This document shows, piece after piece, positions 1-8,109 of a stretch of 41,710 nucleotides of DNA. Position numbers and translations under genes: made by a program. Source of the stretch: Bacteroidota bacterium (GTDB taxonomy: Bacteria > Bacteroidota > Bacteroidia > Palsa-948); NCBI GenBank assembly GCA_016213435.1, contig JACRAL010000066.1:1-41710 (forward strand), given 5' to 3'. The notes beneath the pieces are model-generated. The model was not told the DNA's origin. It saw only the letters and a program-made list of their open reading frames with translations, and ran no database searches. Numbering within the stretch: position 1 is the stretch's first letter; the number at the start of each line of letters is the position of its first letter.

Positions 1-194
1 AGGTTGTTAGTGGATTCATAGCATTTTAATTTTTATGCTAAGAACCTACTTGTTACAATTATTTATTTTGCCGCCCTTCTCTTTTTTTCATCACTCCTAT
101 GTTAATAGAAATCAATGCCGTTTAACCCGATTGCCTTGCGACTTCTTCCCCCTTAGCCTCCATCTCTCCTAAGTCGTCCTTCGAACAAAGATCC

Positions 195-255
195 TGATAA
201 GTTATGCGCAGAGACCCTGAACAGTTCGATCGTAGATTCTTTCTGTAGGAATCCT
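195..255 (-). repeat. Dispersed repeat R, copy 1
   Basis: Read on the minus strand, this stretch matches 12172-12220 on the plus strand. The two share an exact 14-base block (CTCTGCGCATAACT) plus flanking ATTCCTAC and GAAAGAA blocks in the same order. Copy 1 carries about 11 extra bases in the middle. The two copies are 12 kb apart and both lie in intergenic DNA. Confidence 0.7.
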
Positions 256-380
256 TCGGATCGGAAAGGACTCCTTCGGAGGAAACTCTGCTCGGATAAA
301 AATTCTTAAGCACAGAAGATATAGTGACACCCGTTTGAAAAGTCAGTCGGAGGGCAGAAAGCGGCAGAGATGAACTGATT

Positions 381-409
381 AAATAAAATAAAATAAAATA
401 AAATAAAAT
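381..409 (+). repeat. AAAAT pentanucleotide tandem repeat
   Basis: Nearly six copies of a 5-base unit (AAATA) run without interruption and end two bases before the TTG that serves as the -33 element of the lipoprotein gene at 477. Such a tract can change length by slippage, and it occupies the upstream-element position of the promoter. Confidence 0.9.
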
Positions 410-411
410 GC

Positions 412-440
412 TTGCACATGTCAAAATAAATATACTTTTG
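412..440 (+). promoter_or_regulatory. Promoter of the Ala-rich lipoprotein gene
   Basis: A TTG at 412-414 and a perfect Bacteroidota -7 box TACTTTTG at 433-440, spaced 18 bases apart, lie 36 bases before the start codon. Confidence 0.7.
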
Positions 441-476
441 CATCGGTTAACCTAAAACAAACAATTTAATAGTACT

Positions 477-773
477 ATGAAAAAACTACTCACACTCGTT
501 ATTGCAGGTGGAATGTTATCATTCATCGCTTGCGGACCAAGCCAAGCTGAACTCGAAGCGAAAGCAAAAGCTACACAGGATTCTATCCGTGTTGCTGATT
601 CAACAAACGCAGCTGTTGCTGCTGCAAAAGCTGCTGAAGAAGCTGCTGTTGCTGCTGCTGCTGCTGCTGAAAAAGCAAAGCAAGATTCAATTGCTACTGC
701 TGAAGCTGCTGCAAAAGACAAAGGAAAAGCAAAAACCAAACCTGCTGTAAAACCAGGTCAAGGAAGAGGCTAA
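477..773 (+). CDS. Small Ala/Lys-rich lipoprotein, unknown function
   Basis: The 98-residue product starts with a lipoprotein signal peptide: MKK, a hydrophobic stretch, then lipobox SFIAC with the acylated cysteine at residue 19. The mature part is almost entirely Ala, Lys, Glu and Asp with repeated AAA/EAA segments (about residues 25-85), so it is probably a helical, coiled-coil-like rod, ending in a basic Gly-rich tail. It contains a run of six GCT codons near 650-667, which is prone to slippage. It has its own promoter and a strong terminator, so it is a single-gene unit. No family is recognised. By analogy with small abundant helical lipoproteins (Lpp type) it could have an envelope-structural role, but that is a guess. 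Confidence 0.8.
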   Translation: MKKLLTLVIAGGMLSFIACGPSQAELEAKAKATQDSIRVADSTNAAVAAAKAAEEAAVAAAAAAEKAKQDSIATAEAAAKDKGKAKTKPAVKPGQGRG

Positions 774-784
774 TTCCTTCAGGA

Positions 785-832
785 ACACAAATAAAAAAAG
801 GGACGCAATAGTGTCCCTTTTTTTATTTGTGT
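785..832. terminator. Bidirectional intrinsic terminator
   Basis: A perfect 20-base-pair inverted repeat (785-804 with 813-832, 8-base loop) has a GGGAC/GTCCC core flanked by seven A and seven T. It lies between the convergent lipoprotein gene (plus) and rpmE (minus). It has a T-tract in either direction, so it should terminate both. Confidence 0.93.
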
Positions 833-897
833 TATATCGAATTTATCCTAAATGTTATATCTTATTCTCTTTTAAAGAGAACTCAGAAAATAATCTT

Positions 898-1155
898 TTA
901 TTTCTTTCCTTTCTTTTCGTATCGGGTGCGGAATTTATCTACACGACCTGCGGTGTCAATAAGCTTCATCTTACCCGTAAAGTAAGGATGGGAGGTATTT
1001 GATATCTCAAGCTTTACCAATGGATATTCATTGCCATCTTCCCATTTAATGGTATCTTTTGTTTCAGCTGTGGAACGAGTAAGGAATGCATAATCATTTG
1101 ATACGTCTTTAAATACAACAAAACGATAATTTTCCGGATGAATGCCTTTTTTCAT
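898..1155 (-). CDS. rpmE2: 50S ribosomal protein L31 type B
   Basis: The 85-residue protein is the long, zinc-independent (C-minus) form of L31, a component of the large ribosomal subunit that bridges to the small subunit. It starts [17 protein letters not shown], as type B L31 proteins do. It lacks the CxxC pairs of the zinc form and ends with the HPYFTGK segment followed by a basic tail (residues 55-85). Its length is normal for the family. It is transcribed alone from a divergent promoter region shared with the beta-helix lipoprotein gene and ends at the strong terminator at 785-832. C-minus L31 is common in Bacteroidota as the only L31; whether a zinc paralogue exists elsewhere cannot be seen here. 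Confidence 0.95.
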   Translation of the reverse strand: MKKGIHPENYRFVVFKDVSNDYAFLTRSTAETKDTIKWEDGNEYPLVKLEISNTSHPYFTGKMKLIDTAGRVDKFRTRYEKKGKK

Positions 1156-1201
1156 TGTTAATTAGATTATACTGATTGATTTTGATTACTTCGGTTTTCG
1201 G

Positions 1202-1265
1202 ATGGCAAATATAATAGAATATTTTTATTCCCGTGTCGTTACGGCCCTGTTATTATATTTGCCAT
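1202..1265. promoter_or_regulatory. Symmetric divergent promoter (rpmE2 / beta-helix lipoprotein)
   Basis: A perfect 15-base inverted repeat (1202-1216 and 1251-1265, 34-base spacer) contains one TATATTTG -7 box in each arm: 1213 to 1206 on the minus strand for rpmE2, and 1254-1261 on the plus strand for the next gene. The plus-strand box ends only 5 bases before the ATG at 1267, so that mRNA is probably leaderless. The minus-strand leader would be about 45 bases. Confidence 0.7.
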
Positions 1266-1266
1266 T

Positions 1267-2721
1267 ATGAATTTTCTCAAAGGAATCCCTGTAATTGCCC
1301 TAGTAAGTTGCTTAATCAGCATAATCTCATGCAAAAAAGACCATCTCATTACCGATTCATCCGCTAAGATTGACTTCTCCACACAATCAATTTTATTTGA
1401 TACAGTTTTTACTACGGTGGGATCCACTACAAAAACGTTCCTTGTTTACAACCGCAATTCTCAACCCATAAAAATATCCTCTATCCGGCTGGCGCGGGGC
1501 ACATCTTCCCATTTCAGGATTAATGTGGATGGGTCGAAAGGCGTTTCATTCAGCGATGTGGAAATAAGAGCAAAGGACAGCATTTTTGTATTTGCGGAAG
1601 TAACCGTTGATCCCAATAATCAGAATAGTCCGCTTATTATCCGCGATTCAGTTGTATTTGAAACAAACGGAAACATTCAGGATGTGGATCTTGAAGCATG
1701 GGGACAAAATTCCTACTTCTATACTCCCAATACTTTTCCGGCAGATGGTTTTCCCGGATATTCAGTAATTCCCTGCAATGCACATTGGACGAATGATAAA
1801 CCTCATGTAATTTATGCGTATGCAGTAGTGCCTGCAGGATGCACACTTACCATTGATCAAGGAGCAAAAGTTTACATGCATCCGAATGCCGTATTATACA
1901 TTGACAGTGGCGCTACACTGAAAATAAATGGAAACAGTTCTCAAAAAGTAATTTTCCAAGGAGATCGGCTTGAACCTGAATATGCCGAAGCCGCAGGGCA
2001 ATGGGGCGAAATCCGTTTATCACCTCAAAGCATTAACAATGTGGTTGACTGGGCAGTCATTAAAAACGGAGCCATCGGAATTCAAGTGGACACAATGGGC
2101 TCATCCGCAAATCCTACTCTCACGATCAGCAACACTATTATAAGGAACATGAGTATTGCTGCCTTGTTTGCACAGGGATCCTATGTAAAAGGATGGAATT
2201 GTGTGTTTGCAAACTGCGGGCAGTATGTTACCGCACTTACCTTAGGAGGAAAATATAATTTTTACCACTGCACCTTTGCCAATTACTGGAGTGGCAACAA
2301 CAGACAGTTACCTGTTTTGCTGCTGAACAATTACTATAAAGATATTAATGGAAACGTTCAAATCCGTACTCTTGACAGCGCGTTCTTTTACAACTGTATA
2401 GTTTATGGAGATTTAAATTCTGGCGATGAAATCAAACTTGATCAAAGCGGAGCGCCTGCTTCTTTCAATTACAAATTTCATTACTCTGTTTTAAGGACCT
2501 CTCTCGACACAACAGGAGCTCAATATGAAAATGTAGTTATCAATAGCCCCCCCTATTTTTACGATACAAGGAATAATGATTATCGGATAAAAAGCCCCTA
2601 TTCTTCCGCTATTGGAAAAGGGAATAATGCTTTTATGAATTTATTCCCTTATGACCTCAGTGGAAATCCACGCCTTGCCAATCCCACCATAACTCCGGGA
2701 GCATATGAATATGCCCCTTAA
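1267..2721 (+). CDS. Lipoprotein with right-handed beta-helix domain
   Basis: The 484-residue protein has a lipoprotein signal (lipobox IISC, Cys22), so it is probably anchored in the outer membrane. Residues about 35-150 resemble an immunoglobulin-like or choice-of-anchor domain (beta-rich, with FDTVFTTVGSTTKTF). Residues about 165-430 show the repeating Gly/Asn/Val pattern of a pectate-lyase-like parallel beta-helix (AVLYIDSGATLKINGN, WAVIKNGAIGIQVD, LTISNTIIRNMS). The C-terminus ends in NPTITPGAYEYAP, a common ending of such Bacteroidota proteins. I see no catalytic signature, so binding of surface polysaccharide or a structural role are both possible. It is a single-gene unit, convergent with the LysM gene and separated from it by one base. 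Function is unknown. Confidence 0.85.
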   Translation: MNFLKGIPVIALVSCLISIISCKKDHLITDSSAKIDFSTQSILFDTVFTTVGSTTKTFLVYNRNSQPIKISSIRLARGTSSHFRINVDGSKGVSFSDVEIRAKDSIFVFAEVTVDPNNQNSPLIIRDSVVFETNGNIQDVDLEAWGQNSYFYTPNTFPADGFPGYSVIPCNAHWTNDKPHVIYAYAVVPAGCTLTIDQGAKVYMHPNAVLYIDSGATLKINGNSSQKVIFQGDRLEPEYAEAAGQWGEIRLSPQSINNVVDWAVIKNGAIGIQVDTMGSSANPTLTISNTIIRNMSIAALFAQGSYVKGWNCVFANCGQYVTALTLGGKYNFYHCTFANYWSGNNRQLPVLLLNNYYKDINGNVQIRTLDSAFFYNCIVYGDLNSGDEIKLDQSGAPASFNYKFHYSVLRTSLDTTGAQYENVVINSPPYFYDTRNNDYRIKSPYSSAIGKGNNAFMNLFPYDLSGNPRLANPTITPGAYEYAP

Positions 2722-2722
2722 T

Positions 2723-4354
2723 TTACTTTACTCTGGTGTAGGAATAATTCTCAAACTTCATAATCCCAACACCTTTGTTTTCATATCCATTTTCGCTGTC
2801 GGCTTGATAAAAGTTAAATTCAGTTTGGATTCCTTTTTGCTTGAGTTCCGGAAGCTTTTTGTTCAGGTAATGCCCGTACTTCCTCAACGCGCTAAGGTAA
2901 TACAGGGCAATGTCAAATCCGCTGAAAACGTGTGAAGTTGGTTCTCCTTTAAATTCCTTTCTATATTTAAGAATAAATTTTTGGGTCTGAGCATTGTTGT
3001 AATCAACAAATGAGCAAGATGCAACATACACATGAAGCGCGTTGAGATAACCAAAATCCAAACTTTCTATATCTTGAAAATTATTCATTCCAAAAACAAT
3101 AATACTGTCCTGATTTTCCTGCTTGTCTAAAAACAATTTATTCACCGCTTCAGTAACAAAAGATTGATTGGAAGATGGGATTACAACAATATTCGGCTTT
3201 GTTTTTCTTGTAAAATCCTGCAGTGTAGTAAAAGTAATTTCTTTCACCGTGTCAGCGTTTGATTTCTGAAGTATGGGATTAGCTACCCTCTTGAACGTAT
3301 TCAGATAAGGTTTGTCTTTGGGATTTGCACTATTAAACAGTATAATATTCTGCCCCGAAAAGTTTTCCGAAACGTATTGCGCCAGTGCATCTGCCTGCGT
3401 AACATAAGATGGTGTAACTTTACTGGCATTAGGATTACCAAGAAGAATATTGTTGTTAGTCAAAAAAGGCGCTATTATACTAATATTGTGCTCTTTTGAA
3501 AATTTCTCCACCGCTTCGAATTTTTTTCCGTGCAAAGGACCAATTATTAGATCCATTTCTTTAAGCTCTGAATTTTTAAGAAGCTTTTCAAACCCGGCAG
3601 AGTCAAGATTATAATCATAAACATGCAGGTAACCTTTGAATCCTTCCCTTCTCAGCGAGTCAAAAGCCATTTTCGCACCTTCGTAAAATTCAATTCCTGC
3701 TTTTACATCCTCCGAAATTTTTTCATCACCCATAGCAATTTTATCTGTATTTATTTCATCAATGCTATTTAATGAAAGCGGAAGAAAAAGAGCAACATGA
3801 AGATCGGCTTCATTTTTCATACTATATTTTACAATTACACCGGTACTGTCTTTTTTCTGAACAGGCAATGAAATATTCATAGTATTTTTCAGATCGAGTG
3901 CAACGGTCTCTTTTTTATATGCTGTGTCCTTCTCTTTCGAAAGAGCATTGGAGACAATTTCTTTTTTCGGAGGTAGTGTTTGCGACTTAGCAGAAACCTG
4001 TTTTTCGATCTCCTTTTTTATCGCCTCGGTATTTTCACTAAAAGGAATTTTGATTTTTTTACCTGATTTCAATCCAGCACTTATATCCTGATTATTGGAG
4101 AGAATAATATCCACCGTTGTGCCATACGCCTTAGCAATAGAGTAAAGTGTTTGCCCTTTTTCAACCAAATGGATATAGAATTTTTTTCCTTCGATGGTTT
4201 CTATCTTATCGGATTTTTTAATTAATGGAGGGGTTGACTGTTGAGAAAAAACTTGCCCCAACCCTAAAGGGAGTAAGAACAGCAAAGCAATCAGTCTCCA
4301 TCCTAAAGTACGTAAATAATAATAAGTATAATATTTCTTTTTCATTTTTTTCAC
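2723..4354 (-). CDS. LysM domain protein with periplasmic-binding-like domain
   Basis: The 543-residue exported protein has a signal peptide with hydrophobic core LIALLFLLPLGLGQVF. One LysM peptidoglycan-binding domain follows (about residues 58-105, with GQTLYSIAKAYGTTVDIIL). After a Lys/Ser-rich linker (about 110-180) comes a type I periplasmic-binding-protein fold (about 180-520: HVALFLPLS, GIEFYEGAKMAFDSL, DLIIGPLHGKKFEAVEKF). This layout recalls LppC/YraM-like and Leu/Ile/Val-binding-like proteins found next to guaA in some Bacteroidota. A role as a wall-bound regulator of peptidoglycan synthesis is an inference. The gene follows guaA by 22 bases and is probably co-transcribed with it. 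Part of the signal peptide is encoded by a short palindromic repeat (4256-4275). The start could also be Met4 (4345). Confidence 0.85.
   Translation of the reverse strand: MKKMKKKYYTYYYLRTLGWRLIALLFLLPLGLGQVFSQQSTPPLIKKSDKIETIEGKKFYIHLVEKGQTLYSIAKAYGTTVDIILSNNQDISAGLKSGKKIKIPFSENTEAIKKEIEKQVSAKSQTLPPKKEIVSNALSKEKDTAYKKETVALDLKNTMNISLPVQKKDSTGVIVKYSMKNEADLHVALFLPLSLNSIDEINTDKIAMGDEKISEDVKAGIEFYEGAKMAFDSLRREGFKGYLHVYDYNLDSAGFEKLLKNSELKEMDLIIGPLHGKKFEAVEKFSKEHNISIIAPFLTNNNILLGNPNASKVTPSYVTQADALAQYVSENFSGQNIILFNSANPKDKPYLNTFKRVANPILQKSNADTVKEITFTTLQDFTRKTKPNIVVIPSSNQSFVTEAVNKLFLDKQENQDSIIVFGMNNFQDIESLDFGYLNALHVYVASCSFVDYNNAQTQKFILKYRKEFKGEPTSHVFSGFDIALYYLSALRKYGHYLNKKLPELKQKGIQTEFNFYQADSENGYENKGVGIMKFENYSYTRVK
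4256..4275 (-). repeat. Palindromic element, CCCTTTAGGG core, inside the LysM gene
   Basis: On the minus strand the core is CCCTTTAGGG followed by TTGGGG. It encodes LLPLGLGQ of the signal peptide's hydrophobic core. The same core and G-rich tail occur at 10495-10517, and the core also at 4352-4371. Confidence 0.5.
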
Positions 4355-4371
4355 CCTTTAGGGACGGGGCG
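4352..4371 (+). repeat. Palindromic element, CCCTTTAGGG core, between guaA and the LysM gene
   Basis: The perfect 10-base palindrome CCCTTTAGGG is preceded by CA and followed by ACGGGGCG. It fills nearly all of the 22-base gap between guaA and the LysM gene. It resembles the cores at 4256-4275 and 10495-10517. Confidence 0.5.
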
Positions 4372-4376
4372 CCTTT

Positions 4377-5918
4377 CTACTCCCATTCTATTGTTGCAGG
4401 CGGTTTAGAACTTATATCATACACCACACGATTTATACCTTTCACCTTATTAATAATCTCATTCGAGATTTTTGCAAGAAATTCATAGGGCAGATGGCAC
4501 CAGTCTGCAGTCATTCCATCCGTTGAAGTTACAGCTCGAAGCGCCACCATATTTTCATACGTGCGTTCATCGCCCATCACACCCACACTTTTAATTGGCG
4601 TGAGTATGACTCCTGCCTGCCAAACCTGATCGTATAATCCGGCATTCTTCAGTCCTTCAATATAAATGTGGTCAACCTCTTGCAAGATTCGTACTTTTTC
4701 TTCGGTGATATCACTGAGAATCCTAATCCCAAGTCCCGGACCCGGAAAAGGATGACGCCCTAAAATAGTTGGCGTAATTCCTAACTCCTTGCCCACCCTT
4801 CTTACTTCATCTTTAAATAAAGTATTGAGCGGCTCCACCACTTGTAATTTCATTTTTGCGGGAAGACCACCTACGTTATGATGTGATTTAATGGTGGCAG
4901 AAGGACCTTTCACCGAAACGCTTTCGATAATATCAGGATAAATGGTTCCTTGCCCCAGCCATTTCACTTTTTTTATTTTGTGCGATTCTTTATCGAAAAC
5001 ATCTATGAACGTTTTCCCAATGGCTTTGCGTTTTTGCTCGGGATCTTTTTTTCCTTTCAGCGCTTTATAAAATGCTTTTTTCGCGTCAACTCCTTTCACA
5101 TTCAGCCCCATATCTTTATAAGAATGCAAAACATTTTTAAATTCATTTTTGCGCAGTAATCCGTTATCAACAAAAATACAAAATAGATTTCTTCCTATCG
5201 ATCTGTGAAGAAGTATTGCAGCCACCGTTGAATCCACGCCTCCCGAAAGTGCCATTACTACTTTATCAGTGCCAAGTTTATGCCTGAGCTCATTAATGGT
5301 AGTTTGAATAAAAGAAGAAGGAGTCCATGATTGTGAGCATTTGCAAATATCCACTACAAAGTTTTTCAGCAAGACAAGCCCTTCGGTGGTATGATATACT
5401 TCCGGATGAAATTGTATGCCGTATGTTTTTTCGCCATGAATATGAAAACCGGCATACTTCACATCATTTGTACTGGCAGTGATCTCAAAATCAGCAGGAG
5501 CCGATGCGATGGTATCCGCATGACTCATCCATACTTGAGAGTTTTGAGAAATACTTTTAAACAGAACAGAATCATTATTCACAAAAGAGAGGTTGGCTCT
5601 TCCGTATTCACGGTGCTTGGATGGCTGAACTTCTCCTCGAGATTTGTGAGCGAGTAATTGAGCCCCATAACATACTCCAAGGAGCGGAACTTTTTTTCGG
5701 ATGCTGTTCAAATCGGGCTGAGGAGAATTTTTCTGACGAACAGAGAATGGACTCCCCGACAAAATAATTCCTTTATAACTTAAAACCTGAAACTTGGAAC
5801 TTGAAACAAAATTATACGGATGTATCTCGCAATAAACATTCAGTTCACGTACTTTCCGTGCGATCAACTGCGTGTATTGTGAACCGAAATCAAGTATGAG
5901 GATAGTTTCTGCAGACAT
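4377..5918 (-). CDS. guaA: GMP synthase (glutamine-hydrolysing)
   Basis: The enzyme converts XMP, ATP and glutamine to GMP in the cytoplasm, the last step of de novo guanylate synthesis. Its 513 residues match the family. The class I glutamine amidotransferase domain (about 1-190) shows nucleophile Cys near 83 in GVCYGAQ and the His/Glu pair in QFHPEVYH near 172. The ATP-pyrophosphatase domain has the PP-loop SGGVDST near 227, and the dimerisation domain ends with the conserved KPPATIEWE. The segment [13 protein letters not shown], after HPYN and before GIILSGSP, is encoded by a 7-base tandem repeat (5775-5809) and replaces the usual loop. The gene lies between rpsA and the LysM gene and has its own probable promoter at 6028-6035. 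Confidence 0.97.
   Translation of the reverse strand: MSAETILILDFGSQYTQLIARKVRELNVYCEIHPYNFVSSSKFQVLSYKGIILSGSPFSVRQKNSPQPDLNSIRKKVPLLGVCYGAQLLAHKSRGEVQPSKHREYGRANLSFVNNDSVLFKSISQNSQVWMSHADTIASAPADFEITASTNDVKYAGFHIHGEKTYGIQFHPEVYHTTEGLVLLKNFVVDICKCSQSWTPSSFIQTTINELRHKLGTDKVVMALSGGVDSTVAAILLHRSIGRNLFCIFVDNGLLRKNEFKNVLHSYKDMGLNVKGVDAKKAFYKALKGKKDPEQKRKAIGKTFIDVFDKESHKIKKVKWLGQGTIYPDIIESVSVKGPSATIKSHHNVGGLPAKMKLQVVEPLNTLFKDEVRRVGKELGITPTILGRHPFPGPGLGIRILSDITEEKVRILQEVDHIYIEGLKNAGLYDQVWQAGVILTPIKSVGVMGDERTYENMVALRAVTSTDGMTADWCHLPYEFLAKISNEIINKVKGINRVVYDISSKPPATIEWE
5775..5809. repeat. Heptanucleotide array inside guaA
   Basis: Five consecutive degenerate 7-base units are present (ATAACTT, AAAACCT, GAAACTT, then GGAACTT and GAAACAA). 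They are translated on the minus strand as the loop [11 protein letters not shown] of GMP synthase. Confidence 0.8.
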
Positions 5919-5952
5919 AGATTAATTGTTATCTACTAAATTACTAATTGAA

Positions 5953-6001
5953 TACTAATCTGCTAACAACAGCCAATTTTGTATTCATTAGCAGATCAGT
6001 A
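5953..6001. repeat. Inverted repeat in the guaA leader
   Basis: TACTAATCTGCTAA (5953-5966) pairs 13 of 14 with 5988-6001 across a 21-base loop. It lies between the predicted guaA -7 box and the guaA start, so it would be in the leader RNA. Further TACTAA repeats sit just beside it at 5933-5957. It is either a leader structure or another AT-rich repeat copy. Confidence 0.6.
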
Positions 6002-6027
6002 CAGATTTTTATTTTAATAGGGACAGA

Positions 6028-6035
6028 CAAATATA
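6028..6035 (-). promoter_or_regulatory. Probable guaA -7 box
   Basis: The minus strand reads TATATTTG, a perfect TAnnTTTG match, just downstream of the rpsA terminator and about 110 bases before the guaA start. No clear -33 TTTG is seen. Confidence 0.55.
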
Positions 6036-6041
6036 AAACAA

Positions 6042-6071
6042 AAACCCCCTCCGAATGAACGAAGAGGGTTT
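6042..6071 (-). terminator. rpsA intrinsic terminator
   Basis: A 12-pair stem (6042-6053 with 6060-6071, 6-base loop) follows rpsA by 20 bases. In the minus-strand RNA the two apparent mismatches become G-U pairs, and the stem is followed by a U-rich tract. That shows it is built for the minus strand. Confidence 0.85.
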
Positions 6072-6091
6072 CCTTATTTTTAAAAAGACAA

Positions 6092-7927
6092 TCAATGTCC
6101 ACCTTCCATCTCTCTTTTCAATTTAGCTAATCCTTCCAGATCCCCCAGCGTGTTGGAGCTGATGCTTTCCTGAACTTTTTTTATTGCTTCTTTTTCTTCT
6201 TTTCTTTCAACTTTTTTCTGCTCCTCGGTAGCTTCCTGGTGCATGCGTGTATGCGAAACAATTATTTTACGTGTTTCTTTGTTGAACTCAAGGACTTTGA
6301 AATCCAATTGTTCATCAGCAGCTGCATTAGAACCATCCGCCTTAACAAGATGTTTTTTAGGAGCAAATCCTTCTACACCATATGGAAGCGCTACGATAGC
6401 TCCTTTGTCAGTTAAACTAGTGATCGTTCCTTTGTGAACGGAATCAAGAGTGAAAACTGATTCGAAAGCATCCCATGGATTTTCTTCGAGCTGTTTTACA
6501 CCTAAACTGATGCGTTTGTTTTCAGCATCCACTTCCATTACTACGCAGTCTATTTTATCTCCAAGTTTAGCAAACTCGGAAGGATGCTTGAACTTTTTGT
6601 TCCAAGACAGATCAGAAATATGAATCAATCCGTCAATGCCCGGTTCTAGTTCTACAAATATTCCAAAACCGGTGATATTCTTGGCAACAGCAGAATGTTT
6701 TGAACCTTTAGGATATTTATCAAGAATGGTAGCCCAAGGATCGGTTGTCATTTGTTTGATACTGAGAGACATCTTGCGTGTTTCTTTGTCAAGCATAACA
6801 ATAACTGCTTCAATTTCGTCACCCGCTTTCAGAAAATCCCCTGCTGAGCGAAGGTGCTGCGACCACGAAATTTCTGAAACGTGAATAAGACCTTCAACGC
6901 CAGGCATTACTTCAATAAATGCTCCGTAATCTTCTATCGCACGAACTTTCCCTTTCACTTTATCTCCGATCTTTAATTCTGTATCCAGTTTATCCCAAGG
7001 ATGTGCTTTCAATTGTTTCAAGCCAAGAGAAATGCGTCTCTTCTCGTTATCGAAATCAAGTATAACAACATTGATCTTATCATCTAATTTAACGATCTCT
7101 TCAGGATGATTGATTCTTTCCCAAGTAAGATCTGTGATATGAATAAGTCCGTCAACTCCGCCAAGGTCGATGAATACACCGTAAGAAGTAATGTTCTTAA
7201 CAGTTCCTTCAAGCACTTGCCCTTTCTCCATTTTTGAGATAATGACTTTCTTTTGCTCTTCAATTTCTGCTTCGATCAACGCTTTGTGAGATACCACTAC
7301 GTTACGGAACTCCTGATTAATCTTCACCACTTTCAATTCCATGATCTTATTTACATACTGATCGTAATCGCGAACAGGTTTCATGTCGATTTGTGAACCG
7401 GGCAAAAAGCACTCTATACCAAATACGTCAGCAATCAGTCCGCCTTTTGTTCTGCACTTGATGAATCCGTTAATGATCTCACCGCTGTTAAGAGCAGCAT
7501 TCATTCTATCCCATCCTTTAACAATACGTGCTTTTTTATGCGAAAGAATTAACTGTCCTTCTTTGTCTTCTTGCTTTTCAATATAAACCTCTACCTTCTC
7601 ACCTAATTCAAGATTAGGGTTGTAACGGAATTCATTGAGCTGGATTACGCCATCAGATTTGTAACCGATGCGAACTATCACTTCTTTTTCATTTTTACCT
7701 ACCACAGTGCCTTCAACAACTTCGTGTTCAGCAATGTTGGTAATAGTAGAAGAGTAAATTCCTTCGAGGCGTGTTTTTTCGGAAGAGTTATAAGAATCTT
7801 GCTTCTTTCCGATTGTAGTCCAGTCAACAGCTTCGTACTGGATGTTTGGTTCTACGTCTTTGTAATTTTGTTTTGGTTCTGCGCCTTCAGCAGTTGCAGT
7901 GGCATTTTGTTCTTTAACTTCTGACAT
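6092..7927 (-). CDS. rpsA: 30S ribosomal protein S1
   Basis: S1 binds mRNA on the small ribosomal subunit and helps start translation, which matters in Bacteroidota because Shine-Dalgarno sites are weak. The 611-residue protein shows six S1 (OB-fold) repeats from about residue 65 onward. The best are VLEGTVKNITSYGVFIDLGGVDGLIH near 235-265, KVKGKVRAIEDYGAFIEVMPGVEGLIH near 325, and AKNITGFGIFVELEPGIDGLIH near 410. An acidic N-terminal extension of about 60 residues and a charged, Lys/Glu-rich C-terminal tail flank them, which is usual in this phylum. It has a structured leader (7928-8027) and its own terminator, and it precedes guaA on the same strand. Confidence 0.96.
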   Translation of the reverse strand: MSEVKEQNATATAEGAEPKQNYKDVEPNIQYEAVDWTTIGKKQDSYNSSEKTRLEGIYSSTITNIAEHEVVEGTVVGKNEKEVIVRIGYKSDGVIQLNEFRYNPNLELGEKVEVYIEKQEDKEGQLILSHKKARIVKGWDRMNAALNSGEIINGFIKCRTKGGLIADVFGIECFLPGSQIDMKPVRDYDQYVNKIMELKVVKINQEFRNVVVSHKALIEAEIEEQKKVIISKMEKGQVLEGTVKNITSYGVFIDLGGVDGLIHITDLTWERINHPEEIVKLDDKINVVILDFDNEKRRISLGLKQLKAHPWDKLDTELKIGDKVKGKVRAIEDYGAFIEVMPGVEGLIHVSEISWSQHLRSAGDFLKAGDEIEAVIVMLDKETRKMSLSIKQMTTDPWATILDKYPKGSKHSAVAKNITGFGIFVELEPGIDGLIHISDLSWNKKFKHPSEFAKLGDKIDCVVMEVDAENKRISLGVKQLEENPWDAFESVFTLDSVHKGTITSLTDKGAIVALPYGVEGFAPKKHLVKADGSNAAADEQLDFKVLEFNKETRKIIVSHTRMHQEATEEQKKVERKEEKEAIKKVQESISSNTLGDLEGLAKLKREMEGGH

Positions 7928-8035
7928 TTTATTTTTCCCATTTATTGTCGGGGGAGACTTTGTTCCTGAGCAGGAGTTGGAACGGATTATGTTTCAGGTA
8001 TCCCTGCATACCTGCTTTTAAGGGGAGCGAATATA
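7928..8035 (-). promoter_or_regulatory. rpsA promoter and structured leader
   Basis: An imperfect -7 box (TATATTCG, minus strand, 8035 to 8028) would give a leader of about 95 bases. The leader holds a hairpin, CAGGTAT/ATACCTG (7995-8001 with 8008-8014), and a second possible stem, GTTCC/GGAAC, near 7954-7976. S1 synthesis is autoregulated in E. coli through its leader; a similar role here is inference. Confidence 0.4.
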
Positions 8036-8068
8036 AGTAAATATTCAACACATTATTTATTTAATATC

Positions 8069-8076
8069 TATATTTG
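8069..8076 (+). promoter_or_regulatory. -7 box of the OmpA-family gene pair
   Basis: TATATTTG is a perfect -7 match 33 bases upstream of the ATG at 8110. It faces away from rpsA. No convincing -33 box is seen. Confidence 0.55.
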
Positions 8077-8109
8077 TAGGAAATTGTACATAGTCACGTA
8101 AGTACCTAT

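Larger units (their letters stand above)
1..476. other. Gene-free leading region with repeats
   Basis: No convincing gene is visible. The left edge has a hairpin (TAGCAT at 19-24 pairing with ATGCTA at 35-40), flanked by AGGTT at 1-5 and AACCT at 43-47; it may be cut by the window edge. Positions 195-255 are a dispersed repeat whose second copy is near 12172-12220. Two short TTC-loop hairpins follow (ATCC/GGAT around 251-261, CTCC/GGAG around 271-281). A pentanucleotide tract at 381-409 and the promoter of the next gene complete the region. A 100-codon minus-strand reading frame (122-424) covers the repeats, but its composition does not look coding. Confidence 0.6.

Noticed and set aside
122-424. 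100-codon minus-strand reading frame
   Set aside because: It spans repeat R and small hairpins, its translation has no recognisable domain, and it has no promoter. Repeat translation is more likely.
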